A DNA stretch of 64,000 nucleotides from Psychroserpens luteolus (GCF_021032705.1 NZ_JAHVXI010000005.1:62001-126000); one strand, 5' to 3'; positions 35,001-44,957 are shown, numbered from the stretch's first letter. A program made the numbers and translations. Notes: a model not told the origin generated them from the sequence alone.

Positions 35001-35001
35001 A

Positions 35002-36282
35002 CTAATTGCGCCTATCCTTGCGATTTCTCGAATTGTTATTGCTTTTATTTCTACGGTTTCTATGTTGCCCTGAGTTCTTTGAATTGGAATTTCTAGAATT
35101 ACGACGTTGCCTATTTTGACCTGGTTTAATTGGCTCTGTTGAAGCATTCGGATCTGGTTCAAAGCCTTCAACAATATCTACTTCAATTCGTTCTCCAATA
35201 AGTTTCTCTATGTTTTTTAAATACGAGGTTTCGTCTGCACTCACCAAAGAAATAGCTTGTCCGTTTGCTCCTGCTCTTCCTGTTCTACCTATTCTATGTA
35301 CGTAATCTTCAGAAATATTAGGCAATTCGAAATTCACCACATGTGGTAACAACGGAATATCTAATCCGCGTGCAGCAATATCTGTCGCTACCAATACACG
35401 AACACTCCCATTTTTAAAGCCTGCTAAAGCTTTAGTTCTCGCACCTTGACTTTTATTCCCATGAATAGCTGCTGCACTAATTCCAGCAGAGATCATTTTT
35501 TTTGTTAAACGATTGGCGCCATGCTTGGTTCTTGTAAACACTAATACTTGTTTCCAATTTCCTTCGGAAATAAGCTTAATAATAAGTCCGGTTTTTTTGT
35601 TTTTAGCCACGCGATACACTTTTTGCGAAATGGCATCTACTGTAGAATTCTCTGGAGTAGCTTCAACTTTAACAGGATGATTCAAAATCCCATTAGCAAG
35701 TTTTCTAATATCTTTTGAAAACGTCGCTGAAAACATCAAATTCTGACGTTTATCTGGCATCAGTTTCATCACACGTTCAATGTCTCTTAAAAACCCCATA
35801 TCTAACATACGATCGGCTTCGTCGAGCACAAATATCTCAACACGTTTTATAGACAGTAAATTTTGATTTTGCAGGTCTAATAATCGACCAGGTGTGGCTA
35901 CCAAAACATCAACACCTCGTCGTAGCGTAGCAACTTGTGGTTTTTGATTTACACCTCCAAAGATGACAGCGCTTTTAATATTTAAAAATTCACTATAGTC
36001 TTTAACACTTTCATAAACCTGAGCAGCTAGCTCTCTTGTTGGTGTTAAAATCAAAGCACGTATAGGTCTAAACTTAGCCTTAGGGTTTTCAGATAAACAA
36101 TGTAATAATGGTAACGTAAAACCAGCAGTTTTACCTGTTCCTGTTTGTGCCGAAGCTAAAACATCTCTTCCTTCTAAAACAGGCGGAATCGCTTTTTCTT
36201 GTATTGGACTAGGTGATGTATATCCTTTTTTGCTAATTGCTTTTAACAAGGCATCAGATAAGCCTAAAGATTGAAATGACAT
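35002..36282 (-). CDS. DEAD-box ATP-dependent RNA helicase, RhlE type
   Basis: 426 residues with the full DEAD-box set: Q-motif ([14 protein letters not shown]), motif I AQTGTGKT, Ia [43 protein letters not shown]. The last 45 residues are an Arg/Asn/Lys-rich low-complexity tail typical of RhlE-type helicases, aiding RNA binding. It would unwind RNA in ribosome assembly or turnover. Several RhlE paralogues are common in Flavobacteriia, so no symbol is given. Confidence 0.93.
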   Translation of the reverse strand: MSFQSLGLSDALLKAISKKGYTSPSPIQEKAIPPVLEGRDVLASAQTGTGKTAGFTLPLLHCLSENPKAKFRPIRALILTPTRELAAQVYESVKDYSEFLNIKSAVIFGGVNQKPQVATLRRGVDVLVATPGRLLDLQNQNLLSIKRVEIFVLDEADRMLDMGFLRDIERVMKLMPDKRQNLMFSATFSKDIRKLANGILNHPVKVEATPENSTVDAISQKVYRVAKNKKTGLIIKLISEGNWKQVLVFTRTKHGANRLTKKMISAGISAAAIHGNKSQGARTKALAGFKNGSVRVLVATDIAARGLDIPLLPHVVNFELPNISEDYVHRIGRTGRAGANGQAISLVSADETSYLKNIEKLIGERIEVDIVEGFEPDPNASTEPIKPGQNRQRRNSRNSNSKNSGQHRNRRNKSNNNSRNRKDRRN

Positions 36283-36483
36283 AAAAATTATTTGGGCCAG
36301 TAAAAGGCATTTGAGATGACCATTTAATTAAAATATCACCTCTGTTATTTTGAGCAAAGGTACTGTTAATTTAATGGTTAACTCTATATATTTGATTTAG
36401 TTAAAAAAATAATCTGTTTATGGTTTTGCCTAGATGTTGAATGGTTAACTTTGTGCAAAGCATTACTGTTATTTTTAGGCTTA

Positions 36484-37461
36484 ATGAGATTAGTTACACT
36501 AGACGATTTTAGAGATACTTTTTTTAAAGGAAAGCAAAGAGGTTGGGATTTTATTCTTTCAAAATTCAACGTGCGTAATAGTGAACGTACAAAAAGCGCA
36601 TTCAATAGTTCGGCTAGCATTAGTGCCAATTGGTGGGAAATTCCGTATGTAAAAAAAAGATGGAATACATTGATAACCAATGACGAGCATCAAAACTATA
36701 AACAATATCTTGTTGCAGAGGTTCTCAAAGATGCTTCTAACTTAAAACTACTCTCGTTAGGAAGTGGCACTTGTAATCATGAAATAGAATTGGCTCAATA
36801 TGATAATTTTGAAAAAATAACGTGCCTCGACCTATCGGAATATAGAATCGCTGAAGCTAAAAAAACCGCAAAGCAGAAACAGCTAGACAACATAGAATTT
36901 ATTTGCTCTAATATTGATGATTTCAATTTTAAAGACAATCATTATGATGTTGTTTTATTTAATGCATCACTTCATCATTTTAAAAATGTAGATGCTTTAT
37001 TATCTAAAAAAATCAGACCTTGTTTAAATACATCTGGACTGTTGGTTATTAATGAATATGTTGGTCCTAATAGACTGCAATTTTCAAGACTGCAAATACA
37101 AAAGATTAATGAAGGGCTTAGATTAATTCCAAAGACGTTCAGGAAACGCTACAAATCATCATCCTATAAAAATAGTTTTTCTGGTTCGGGGCTTTTAAGA
37201 ATGGTTATTGCTGATCCTTCAGAATGTGTAGATTCGGCAAGTATAATCCCTTCAATTCACAAGCATTTTGATAGTGTTATTGAGAAGCCCTATGGTGGAA
37301 ATATTTTAATGAATGTTCTTAAAGACATCTCTCACCATTTTATTGATTTAAATGATGAAAAGAAAAATGCCTTAGACGTTCTTTTTGAATTTGAAGACAG
37401 CTATTTAAAAAACAATCCTTCCGATTTTATGTTTGGCATTTACAAAAAACCAAATCATTAG
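36484..37461 (+). CDS. Class I SAM-dependent methyltransferase
   Basis: About 325 residues from ATG 36484 (MRLVTLDDFRDTFF); a GTG at 36451 is in frame upstream but has no support. The SAM site is LLSLGSGTCNHEIELA, followed by the acidic strand ITCLDLSEYRI and motif IV-like DVVLFNASLHHF. The N- and C-terminal extensions around the Rossmann core are longer than in minimal enzymes. The substrate is unknown. It stands alone, divergent from the helicase. Confidence 0.85.
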   Translation: MRLVTLDDFRDTFFKGKQRGWDFILSKFNVRNSERTKSAFNSSASISANWWEIPYVKKRWNTLITNDEHQNYKQYLVAEVLKDASNLKLLSLGSGTCNHEIELAQYDNFEKITCLDLSEYRIAEAKKTAKQKQLDNIEFICSNIDDFNFKDNHYDVVLFNASLHHFKNVDALLSKKIRPCLNTSGLLVINEYVGPNRLQFSRLQIQKINEGLRLIPKTFRKRYKSSSYKNSFSGSGLLRMVIADPSECVDSASIIPSIHKHFDSVIEKPYGGNILMNVLKDISHHFIDLNDEKKNALDVLFEFEDSYLKNNPSDFMFGIYKKPNH

Positions 37462-37469
37462 TTTAAGTT

Positions 37470-38123
37470 TTAAAAAAACTCCCGATACTGTAGCACTCTA
37501 AAATCGAACGTATTAAATTTAGGATTCTTTGCCTTGAGTTGTTTGTATAGTGGCAGCCTACTTATAGAAATATTTGCAGCACCAGATCCAGACGTTAACG
37601 ATACTGTTTTTATACGTCTATCATCAAGATCAAACTCATGTACTCTAGGAATTTCATTCGAGACTAGATTTAACTTTTTATCATACGTTTTAAGGTGTCT
37701 TCGGAAGAAGTATTCTGGTCCGTTTTTACTATTTCCACCAGTAAATAAAAGCGTATTAATATTTGGGAACTGTTTTAAATATCTAACAACATCTCTCAGT
37801 ATAATATCTTTCATGCCTAAATCTGAAGCATCTATTTTCTCGCGTTTAGCACTTTCAACAATATCACAAACACCAATTTTATTGGCAATTAAAAACGCTT
37901 TGCGCTCATCAATAGCTTCTTGAGAATTGTCATATTTAAGACCTAGCTGATGGATTTCATCAATAAATAACCACAATGAATTGTAATAACTTCCGTAGCA
38001 AAAATCAACATCCTTTTCAAGTAATTCTCCTGTGCTAAAACGTGGAGGAGGCAACGTACCTACAATAAGTTTAGTTGTATTGTCCTGGATAAAAGGTTTA
38101 TAAGGATGTTTATGTAGAAACAC
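37470..38123 (-). CDS. Uracil-DNA glycosylase superfamily protein
   Basis: 217 residues. VGTLPPPRF near residue 22 and DFCYGSYYNSLW near residue 40 match the motif-A region of the UDG fold. The C-terminal SLTSGSGAANISIS would form the second loop. Catalytic Asp/Asn and His identities of the classic families are not obvious, so it may be a divergent base-excision enzyme or a relative without that activity. It is convergent with the methyltransferase gene. Confidence 0.65.
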   Translation of the reverse strand: MFLHKHPYKPFIQDNTTKLIVGTLPPPRFSTGELLEKDVDFCYGSYYNSLWLFIDEIHQLGLKYDNSQEAIDERKAFLIANKIGVCDIVESAKREKIDASDLGMKDIILRDVVRYLKQFPNINTLLFTGGNSKNGPEYFFRRHLKTYDKKLNLVSNEIPRVHEFDLDDRRIKTVSLTSGSGAANISISRLPLYKQLKAKNPKFNTFDFRVLQYREFF

Positions 38124-38183
38124 GTTTACTTGATATTAAATTTTATTTTTCGTATTTTATAGTAAACCAAATAACTTAAAACC

Positions 38184-38309
38184 ATGGGAAAAGGTGACAA
38201 AAAAACCAAACGTGGAAAAATACACAGAGGCACTTTTGGCGTGAGACGACCACGGATAAAAAAACGTCCAAAGACCGAAGATAAAATTAAGCCAGGAAAA
38301 AAGGCCTAA
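38184..38309 (+). CDS. 30S ribosomal protein THX
   Basis: 41 residues, highly basic (MGKGDKKTKRGKIHRGTFGV, then RRPRIKKRPK). This matches the small THX (bTHX) protein, which sits in the head of the 30S subunit in Thermus and Bacteroidota. The frame runs from ATG 38184 to TAA 38307-38309, directly touching the convergent yaaA gene. It is below usual ORF length cut-offs. Confidence 0.88.
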   Translation: MGKGDKKTKRGKIHRGTFGVRRPRIKKRPKTEDKIKPGKKA

Positions 38310-39068
38310 TTATCTTGTAAACACGAGTTCTGTTTCACTCGACAGGTCTTCTGAAAAACGATAATTTTCATAATTAAAACCTTTGACATCATCAATGGTT
38401 TTAGCATTTGTATCAATAATATATCGTGTCATATAACCACGTGCTAATTTAGCAAAGGTCATAATTGTTTTATATTCTCCATTTTTAAAATCCTTAAAAT
38501 TTGCTGTAATAACAGGTGCTTTTAGAGCTTTGGTATCTATGGCTTTAAAATACTCGTTACTAGCAAGGTTAAGGAATACTTCATCATCTTCAAGTTCTTC
38601 ATTTAAAGCTTGAGTGACTTTCTTTTTCCAGAATTCGTACAAGTTTTTATTTTTTCCGACAGGAAACTTGGTTCCCATTTCCAAACGATATGGCTGAATT
38701 AAATCTAAAGGTTTTAGTACGCCATATAATCCCGAAATGATTCTTACCGTATCTTGAAGCTTATCTAATTTTTTCGCATCTATATTGTAAGCATCTAGAC
38801 CTCTATAAACATCACCACTAAAGGCGTAAATTGCTTGTCTGGCATTGTCTTGAGTAAAAGGCAAGTGCCATTCTTGATTACGTTCATAATTTAACTGCCC
38901 TAAATTATCAGAGATCTTCATTAATTTAGATAAGCTCTTAGCAGATTTCTTCTTCAACAACTTATTTAAACGTAAAGCTTCATTTAAAAAGCAAGCTTCG
39001 GTTGCTTTAGTTGTTGGCAACTTACTATCGTAGTCTAATGATTTTGCTGGAGAGAGTACGAGTTTCAT
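38310..39068 (-). CDS. yaaA: Peroxide stress protein YaaA (DUF328/UPF0246)
   Basis: 252 residues. The N-terminus [18 protein letters not shown] and the later segments [32 protein letters not shown] and [11 protein letters not shown] define the family. In E. coli YaaA limits free iron and DNA damage during peroxide stress. It is cytosolic, of normal family length, and expressed alone. Confidence 0.93.
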   Translation of the reverse strand: MKLVLSPAKSLDYDSKLPTTKATEACFLNEALRLNKLLKKKSAKSLSKLMKISDNLGQLNYERNQEWHLPFTQDNARQAIYAFSGDVYRGLDAYNIDAKKLDKLQDTVRIISGLYGVLKPLDLIQPYRLEMGTKFPVGKNKNLYEFWKKKVTQALNEELEDDEVFLNLASNEYFKAIDTKALKAPVITANFKDFKNGEYKTIMTFAKLARGYMTRYIIDTNAKTIDDVKGFNYENYRFSEDLSSETELVFTR

Positions 39069-39200
39069 ATACTATATTTTTCGTTAACTAAATTACAATA
39101 ATTCTTTAATTTTTCAGATTAAAGATACAACGATAAACTCATATAAGATTAGACGTATTAATGCTAAATCTAATACAATAATAATTAAAATTTATAGCCC

Positions 39201-40586
39201 TTATTTTTGAATTTCTTCTGAAACGACCTCCCACTCAAAATTAAGGTATAAATCACTTCTCGCATCTAAAGGGTTTTTTGAGGTTTTGATAATTTCTAAC
39301 TTATCTGCTATAAGTTTTTCGTTAGTTTCTACATCTCTTATTAAACTATTGTGTTGGGTCGTTTTAGAGTTTTTGTGTTCTTTATGTACAATATTTGAGT
39401 ACGTATACAGATAGAACTTAGTTCCTAAAGCCTTTTGTTGATGATAGAAAAATATATCTTCATAACCATAATGTCCACAAAACTCTTCGTCAACTCCATT
39501 AGTTTTCATGTAAATAGACTTAGTCATAAAAAACACATTAACATGAGGTCTAACTTTTTGTAAATTAGAAATGGTATTAAACTTAAATACTGAATTACTT
39601 GGTAATTTGTAATCTGTAAGTCTACCTAAAAGGTTTTCGGGAAATAAGATGTCTAAATCTGTTACTATAATATGTTCAGATTTAGCATATTTTACACCTA
39701 GATTTCGCGCACCACCCTGATTCCAGGTAATATCTGATGTCACTCTTAACAGCGTATAATTTAATACGATATCTTCTGGAATTTCAATTGGGGTTTTTGA
39801 ATGATCATCTACAAAAACAAAATGAATCTTATTTAAAATATCTCGACTATAACTACTATACACACTAATAAGTTCTTGTAACGGGTTAGATTCATTATCT
39901 TCTAAATAAAACTGAACAACATAGCTTAGCTTAATTTCATTAGCATCATGCCCTTGATTTTGAATATTGTCAACAAATGTTTTATGTGCTTCGGTATCTA
40001 AAAACTTTGCGCTGTCCCAAAGTGAAATATCTGCATTGTGATATCCAAATTGCCCATTCCAACTGTCATTTTCTACGCTAAACTTTTGAGCAATATCTAC
40101 AGGAGCAAATTGAATGCCTTCAGATTCTAAATGCGCCCGATATGTTTTACATATTTTTAAATCCTCGGGATGATACGCTTTGATATGATTATCAGCACTC
40201 AAAACCTGTAATAGTTTCTTAGACCTTAGACTAAAGCCGCCATTTCCCATTCCCCAAAAAACAGGCGCTCCAATATAATCGTAATTTAAAAAGTCTTCAG
40301 ACCAACGATTGGGATTAAGTATAAACCCATCATATTGAAACACTAGTACGAATTCGGTATCTACATACTTATTAAGATCCTTAATCATAAATTGACTATA
40401 AGCTTCAATAGAATCAATTTGAGGAATTTGAACGATCCTGGGATCATTAGATTCTAAATGCGTTAATAGTTTAACTGATTTAAAATTGACAAATTTTTGT
40501 GAAATATCTGCGGCTAGTATTAACCTATTAATATCAATACAATCAACACCTAATAATGTAACCTTTTCTAAATTAAGCATTGGCAT
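39201..40586 (-). CDS. Fusion of a DUF5672 domain and a GT2-type glycosyltransferase domain
   Basis: 461 residues. The N-terminal 190 residues resemble DUF5672 (LLGVDCIDINRLILAA, FVLVFQYDGFILNP, YIGAPVFWG), a glycosyltransferase-like domain often found in LPS clusters. Residues about 220-440 are a GT2-like family A fold: SYVVQFYLEDNESN, FVDDHSKTP, NQGGARNLGVKYA and ITDLDILFP, which holds the metal-binding DxD-like site. The two parts could act successively on one acceptor. It overlaps the upstream GT9-like gene by 14 bases. Preferred start is ATG 40586; ATG 40580 two codons in is equally possible. Confidence 0.8.
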   Translation of the reverse strand: MPMLNLEKVTLLGVDCIDINRLILAADISQKFVNFKSVKLLTHLESNDPRIVQIPQIDSIEAYSQFMIKDLNKYVDTEFVLVFQYDGFILNPNRWSEDFLNYDYIGAPVFWGMGNGGFSLRSKKLLQVLSADNHIKAYHPEDLKICKTYRAHLESEGIQFAPVDIAQKFSVENDSWNGQFGYHNADISLWDSAKFLDTEAHKTFVDNIQNQGHDANEIKLSYVVQFYLEDNESNPLQELISVYSSYSRDILNKIHFVFVDDHSKTPIEIPEDIVLNYTLLRVTSDITWNQGGARNLGVKYAKSEHIIVTDLDILFPENLLGRLTDYKLPSNSVFKFNTISNLQKVRPHVNVFFMTKSIYMKTNGVDEEFCGHYGYEDIFFYHQQKALGTKFYLYTYSNIVHKEHKNSKTTQHNSLIRDVETNEKLIADKLEIIKTSKNPLDARSDLYLNFEWEVVSEEIQK

Positions 40587-41751
40587 TCATATTATGATTA
40601 ATATTAGGATACGGATAAAATACATCCAATTGCTCTAGAGCCCTGAAGGTCTCATTAAATTGCGTTGGCATAGTACGAATGTTAATATCCTTATCGGTCA
40701 AGTTATTGGCTAAGAATTTACGGCTTTCAAAGTCTTTAATTTCTAGTAGATATTCGTTGTCTTTATTTTTAAATATATAACTCTCCCCTTCTATTATAAC
40801 TTTAAAATCTGGATTTAATATGTATAACTGGGTAGGTGACTTAAATATCTTATTAAGTAATTTTAGTAGCTGAAAGAACATCTTTTTTGGAAGTACTTTA
40901 TTTAAGCACACTTTGTCACTGCAATTTATAATAACGTCGTAGTTACATTTCAAATTACAGTTCCCTCTCTTGCCCCAGATTAATTCAACATTTTCAGAAA
41001 AGGCGCCCCACGATCCAGGACCAGTTGGGCCATAAATAGTAAGTATTGGAATATTGAATGCACCTGCTAAATGTGTAATTCCAGCATCATTTCCTATATG
41101 AAATTGAGCCCCAGAAACCTCGTGTGCCACCTCATCTATGTCTCCGGTAATGAGCTCATAATCCAGTGCTGTATTTTTAAAATAAGGTTCTGGATTAGGA
41201 TCATTAGGACCAATAATAATTTTAGCTTTTAATTGTGGATAATGGCTATGAATTAATTCGATCAGATGTGCATAGTAATCTATTGGCCAAGCTTTTAAAA
41301 TAAACCCAGCTCCAGGATGAACAGTATAAAACAACTCTGAAGTTTTACGTCTTTCGAAATAAGGATAAGCGTCTTTTGTTTTAGTGATATCTGGAAACTC
41401 AGAAATAATCCCATCTTTATAATGTTCGATAGAGTGTTGCTTTACTTTTTTATGTGTATGATAAACAATTTGCGGTTGCTTCTCTAGATCATTATTAAAT
41501 TTCGGATAATTACCAAGTTCAATAACAGTATCATATTCAGATTCATTTGTTGTAGTCTCATCGATAACAGTGATACCTTTCAAATGAGTTTTAAAAAGAT
41601 TAACCAGTCGTGGTTGCGTGGCGTAAGTCACCTCTCTAAACTGCTGTTTTAGCATATAAAGTGACGGAATAGTAAAAAAAATATCGCCTATTCCTCCATA
41701 ACTTTTATAAACTAGAATAGATGTATTAGTAGCGCTTTTAAGAGAGCTCAT
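40573..41751 (-). CDS. Glycosyltransferase family 9 (heptosyltransferase-like)
   Basis: 392 residues. The N-terminal half has SYGGIGDIFFTIPSLYML, the GT9 acceptor-side signature. The C-terminal half has TVHPGAG, HIGNDAGITHLAG and YGPTGPGSWG, which bind the nucleotide sugar. Four Cys in a CNLKCNYDVINCSDKVC-type cluster (near residues 265-285) are common in ADP-heptose transferase relatives. The likely role is LPS core or surface glycan assembly. It overlaps the DUF5672-GT2 gene by 14 bases and forms a two-gene unit. Confidence 0.85.
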   Translation of the reverse strand: MSSLKSATNTSILVYKSYGGIGDIFFTIPSLYMLKQQFREVTYATQPRLVNLFKTHLKGITVIDETTTNESEYDTVIELGNYPKFNNDLEKQPQIVYHTHKKVKQHSIEHYKDGIISEFPDITKTKDAYPYFERRKTSELFYTVHPGAGFILKAWPIDYYAHLIELIHSHYPQLKAKIIIGPNDPNPEPYFKNTALDYELITGDIDEVAHEVSGAQFHIGNDAGITHLAGAFNIPILTIYGPTGPGSWGAFSENVELIWGKRGNCNLKCNYDVIINCSDKVCLNKVLPKKMFFQLLKLLNKIFKSPTQLYILNPDFKVIIEGESYIFKNKDNEYLLEIKDFESRKFLANNLTDKDINIRTMPTQFNETFRALEQLDVFYPYPNINHNMNANA

Positions 41752-41812
41752 TTTTAAAATTTTTGATTTGTTAAAAGTAAGGGAAGATTAACAAATATGT
41801 TTATTAACTAAA

Positions 41813-41856
41813 AGTGTTTTTTAAATTACACATCGTTGTATAACTTAAAAAACACT
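41813..41856 (-). terminator. Terminator-like hairpin between the DDGYY lipoprotein and GT9 genes
   Basis: AGTGTTTTTTAAATTA at 41813-41828 and TAACTTAAAAAACACT at 41841-41856 pair over 16 positions with one mismatch. On the minus strand TTTTAG follows. It lies 52 bases after the lipoprotein stop and would end that transcript before the glycosyltransferase gene. Confidence 0.5.
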
Positions 41857-41907
41857 AAATATCTAGAATTAAAATTCTATTATCTTATCAAATTCTTTTG
41901 AAGAGTA

Positions 41908-42153
41908 TTAGTAACCACCGTCGTAGTAACCGTCATCATAATAGCCATCGTCGTAATAACCGTCGTCATAATAGCCATCATCATAGTAACCGTCGTCATA
42001 GTATCCATCATCATAGTAACCATCATCAAACATTCCATTGTCATCGTCGTCTGAATCTGTAGAACAAGATACTGCAGACAATCCAACTATACTAGCTACT
42101 GAGGTTATCATTAAGGTTTGTCCTGATTTCTTTATAAAGTCTCTTCTCTTCAT
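41908..42153 (-). CDS. Tat-type lipoprotein with seven DDGYY repeats
   Basis: 81 residues. The start MKRRDFIKKSG has a twin-arginine-like signal, followed by a hydrophobic stretch (TLMITSVASIVGLSAVSC) with a lipobox at Cys30. After an acidic linker (STDSDDDDNG), residues 43-77 are seven exact DDGYY units, then DGGY. The mature chain is almost only Asp, Gly and Tyr, about 50 residues, likely disordered or extended on the outer side of a membrane. Possible roles include metal or calcium binding or Tyr-based cross-linking; all are guesses. It lies 60 bases downstream of rluD and is followed by a terminator-like hairpin. Confidence 0.7.
   Translation of the reverse strand: MKRRDFIKKSGQTLMITSVASIVGLSAVSCSTDSDDDDNGMFDDGYYDDGYYDDGYYDDGYYDDGYYDDGYYDDGYYDGGY
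41911..42027. repeat. 15-bp tandem repeats encoding DDGYY
   Basis: Seven consecutive 15-base units plus one degenerate unit. The units differ at synonymous positions (GTA ACC / ATA GCC, CGT CGT / CAT CAT patterns on the plus strand), so the repeat is maintained at protein level and not a fresh slippage product. Confidence 0.8.
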
Positions 42154-42213
42154 TTGTTTGAACTAAATTTCTTACACAAAAATAGCATTTTTTTTTAATT
42201 ACAAAATTAAATT

Positions 42214-43254
42214 TTATTTCGCATCTTGGTGCTTAGCATAATGCCTCCATTTCTCTATACATTGTTGCATATCATCTGGAACTGGTGAATCAAAACTAAG
42301 TTGCTTTCCAGTCTTTGGATGTTTAAATCCTAAAGTTTTAGCATGGAGAGCTTGTCTAGGTAACACCCTAAAACAGTTTTCAACAAACTGCTTATACTTA
42401 GAAAAAGTAGTCCCTTTTAAAATTCGGTCACCACCATAACGTTCATCATTAAAAAGTGTATGACCAATATGTTTCATATGCACGCGTATTTGATGTGTAC
42501 GACCTGTTTCTAACTTACAAGATACGAGAGTAACATAACCTAGACGTTCAATGACTTTATAATGTGTAATAGCTGCCTTACCTTTATCTATATCATCACC
42601 TTCAAAAACAGTGTTTTGCAATCTATTTTTAGGATGTCGTCCAATATGTCCTTCAATCGTTCCTTCATCTTCAGTAACGTTGCCCCAAACTATGGCAATG
42701 TATTCTCGCTCGCTAGTTTTATCAAAAAATTGCTTAGATAAATGAGTCATTGACTCTTCTGTTTTTGCAACAACTAAGAGACCACTTGTATCTTTGTCAA
42801 TACGATGTACTAGACCTGGTCGCTCGCTTGAGTTATTTGGAAGATTTTCAAAATGATAGACTAGTGCATTGATCAACGTTCCAGAGTAGTTGCCATGACC
42901 AGGATGAACAACCATTCCTGCAGGTTTATTGAGCACTAATAACTCATCATCTTCATAGACAATATCCAACGGAATATTCTCTGGTGTCAATAAATACTCA
43001 TATGGTGGATGTTCGAAAAGCACACGAATCTGGTCAAATGGTTTCACCTTGTAATTTTGCTTTACTGGTGTATCATTCACATATATACTTCCACCTTTCG
43101 CGGCTGTCTGAATTTTATTTCGTGTCGCATTCTCAATACGATTCATCAAATATTTATCAATACGAAGTGGTGCCTGACCTTTATCTACTGTAAAAGCATG
43201 ATGTTCGAATAACTCGTCGTCATTCTGTTCTATTGATGTATCTTCTGTGGTCAT
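42214..43254 (-). CDS. rluD: RluA/RluD-family pseudouridine synthase
   Basis: 346 residues. An S4 RNA-binding domain (residues about 25-85, LRIDKYLMNRIENATRNKI) precedes the catalytic domain with VHRIDKDTSGLLVVAKT (catalytic Asp), NKPAGMVVHPGHGNYSGTL and RTHQIRVHMKHIGH. RluD modifies helix 69 of 23S rRNA; the closest relatives may have other rRNA targets, so the symbol is by family. It follows the PASTA gene by three bases. Confidence 0.88.
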   Translation of the reverse strand: MTTEDTSIEQNDDELFEHHAFTVDKGQAPLRIDKYLMNRIENATRNKIQTAAKGGSIYVNDTPVKQNYKVKPFDQIRVLFEHPPYEYLLTPENIPLDIVYEDDELLVLNKPAGMVVHPGHGNYSGTLINALVYHFENLPNNSSERPGLVHRIDKDTSGLLVVAKTEESMTHLSKQFFDKTSEREYIAIVWGNVTEDEGTIEGHIGRHPKNRLQNTVFEGDDIDKGKAAITHYKVIERLGYVTLVSCKLETGRTHQIRVHMKHIGHTLFNDERYGGDRILKGTTFSKYKQFVENCFRVLPRQALHAKTLGFKHPKTGKQLSFDSPVPDDMQQCIEKWRHYAKHQDAK

Positions 43255-43257
43255 TAG

Positions 43258-43818
43258 TTAATTAGATCCGCGTTTTCCGTTTCCTAAAACAACGTCAATT
43301 TCTGAAGTAAGTGGAAGCAATTTCCCAGCTTCGATTGTCTCTCCTTTAAATTTAATAGAAATGACCTCGTCTTTTCCTATGTCGTTAACGTAAGTTACTT
43401 TTCCAACTTTAAAACCTAGTGTTTCAAGTGTTGGTTTGGCCTGACGGAAGGTTCGACGCACTACATTAGGAACCGCAACTTTGCGATACCCTGAGGGATT
43501 TAGGGTTAGATATATCTTTCTATCCTCTTTCACCTGTGCTCCTGCTTTAGGGTACTGTTCAATAACAGAATATTTAGGATACTTCGGATTATAATTAGCA
43601 GAATCCTGAATTTCCATTACCAAATCGTTATCATTGAGTTCGATCTCAACAGTTTCAAGCGTTTTACCTTTTAAATCAGGAACTTTAATAAACTCTCCAT
43701 GATTGGTAGTACTTTTTAACCACTGCATTGTCAAGAATAATATGACAATAATGGCCACAAAGGCTAATCCCAATTGTTTGAAAAATGTTTTACTCTTAAG
43801 AAACTGTATAAAACTCAT
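43258..43818 (-). CDS. PASTA-domain membrane protein
   Basis: 186 residues. One transmembrane helix (residues about 17-30) follows a short basic N-terminus. Two to three PASTA units follow: FIKVPDLKGKTLETVEIELN, YSVIEQYPKAGAQVKEDRKI, and KVAVPNVVRRTFRQAKPTLE. PASTA domains bind peptidoglycan-like ligands. Here there is no kinase domain; the protein stands alone, upstream of rluD and divergent from ddl. I know this neighbourhood as common in Flavobacteriia. Confidence 0.9.
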   Translation of the reverse strand: MSFIQFLKSKTFFKQLGLAFVAIIVILFLTMQWLKSTTNHGEFIKVPDLKGKTLETVEIELNDNDLVMEIQDSANYNPKYPKYSVIEQYPKAGAQVKEDRKIYLTLNPSGYRKVAVPNVVRRTFRQAKPTLETLGFKVGKVTYVNDIGKDEVISIKFKGETIEAGKLLPLTSEIDVVLGNGKRGSN

Positions 43819-43978
43819 GCGAAAAAATTGCTATGCGACAAATATATAAAAACGAAAGCGTTTTTTTTGTGGGTTTAATATGCTATTTTAGCTTAACTCG
43901 ATTTACGACATATTATTGTTAAATATGATATACGTTAGAATATAAACAAAAAGATTTCCACATCAGCGCACTAGACTT

Positions 43979-44953
43979 ATGAAAAAAAATATTGCCATCA
44001 TTATGGGAGGATTTTCCAGCGAATATGAAATTTCTCTTAAAAGCGGACAAGTCGTTTATGATACCTTAGACAAGTTAAAATACAATGCTTACCGTATTCA
44101 TATTTTTAAAGAAAAATGGGTTTTTGTTAATGATCTTAATGAAGAGTTTCAAATAGATAAAAATGACTTTTCAATACTTGTCAATGAAACACGAATTACT
44201 TTTGATTGTGTCTTCAATGCCATTCACGGGTCTCCAGGAGAAGACGGATTTATGCAAGGTTATTTTGAATTACTTCAAATTCCACATACTAGTTGTGGCA
44301 TGTATCAAGCAGCTTTAACCTTTAATAAAAGAGATTGTTTAAGCGCATTAAAACCCTACGGCATTAAAACTGCCGAATCCTTTTTTGTCAATTTAGGAGA
44401 TACAATTAATGAAGACGCCATCGTTGCTAAAGTTGGGCTACCTTGTTTTGTTAAAGCCAATAGAGCAGGTAGTAGTTTTGGCATCACTAAAGTGTATAAG
44501 AAAGACGAACTACAACATGCTCTTGATGTAGCCTTTAAAGAGGATGATGAAGTCATCATAGAAGCATTTCTGGATGGCACAGAAGTTTCTGTAGGTGTTA
44601 TAAACTATAAAGGCGAAACGAAAGTTTTACCTATTACCGAAATTGTCTCCGATAATGATTTTTTTGATTACAAAGCCAAATATCTGGGCGAATCGCAAGA
44701 AATCACACCAGCACGAATTGATAATGATAAAGCTGAAAAAGTAAGAGTTGTTGCCAAAAAAGTCTACGAGGTTTTAAAATTAGAAGGTTTTAGCCGAAGC
44801 GAATATATTTTCAAAGATGGCGAACCTCATCTATTAGAAGTGAATACGGTTCCTGGTTTAACTGCTGCAAGTATTTTGCCTCAACAAGCAGCCGAAGCTG
44901 GTATAAGCTTGAATGAGTTGTTTGAAAACGCTATTGAATCTTCTCTAAAATAA
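43979..44953 (+). CDS. ddl: D-alanine--D-alanine ligase
   Basis: 324 residues. An ATP-grasp ligase making D-Ala-D-Ala for peptidoglycan. The N-terminus IAIIMGGFSSEYEISLKSG and the segments AIHGSPGEDG, CFVKANRAGSSFGI, EAFLDGTEVSVGV and LLEVNTVPGLTAASI cover the substrate, ATP and Mg sites. Only the final catalytic regions are slightly divergent from E. coli. It is followed by a small frame-disrupted gene and coaD. Confidence 0.95.
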   Translation: MKKNIAIIMGGFSSEYEISLKSGQVVYDTLDKLKYNAYRIHIFKEKWVFVNDLNEEFQIDKNDFSILVNETRITFDCVFNAIHGSPGEDGFMQGYFELLQIPHTSCGMYQAALTFNKRDCLSALKPYGIKTAESFFVNLGDTINEDAIVAKVGLPCFVKANRAGSSFGITKVYKKDELQHALDVAFKEDDEVIIEAFLDGTEVSVGVINYKGETKVLPITEIVSDNDFFDYKAKYLGESQEITPARIDNDKAEKVRVVAKKVYEVLKLEGFSRSEYIFKDGEPHLLEVNTVPGLTAASILPQQAAEAGISLNELFENAIESSLK

Positions 44954-44957
44954 CATC

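Noticed and set aside
41911-42027. CRISPR-like repeat array
   Set aside because: The repeats are contiguous 15-bp units without spacers and encode a periodic peptide in frame.
44356-44580. Minus-strand frame within ddl
   Set aside because: It is antisense to a conserved catalytic region of ddl and has no independent evidence.
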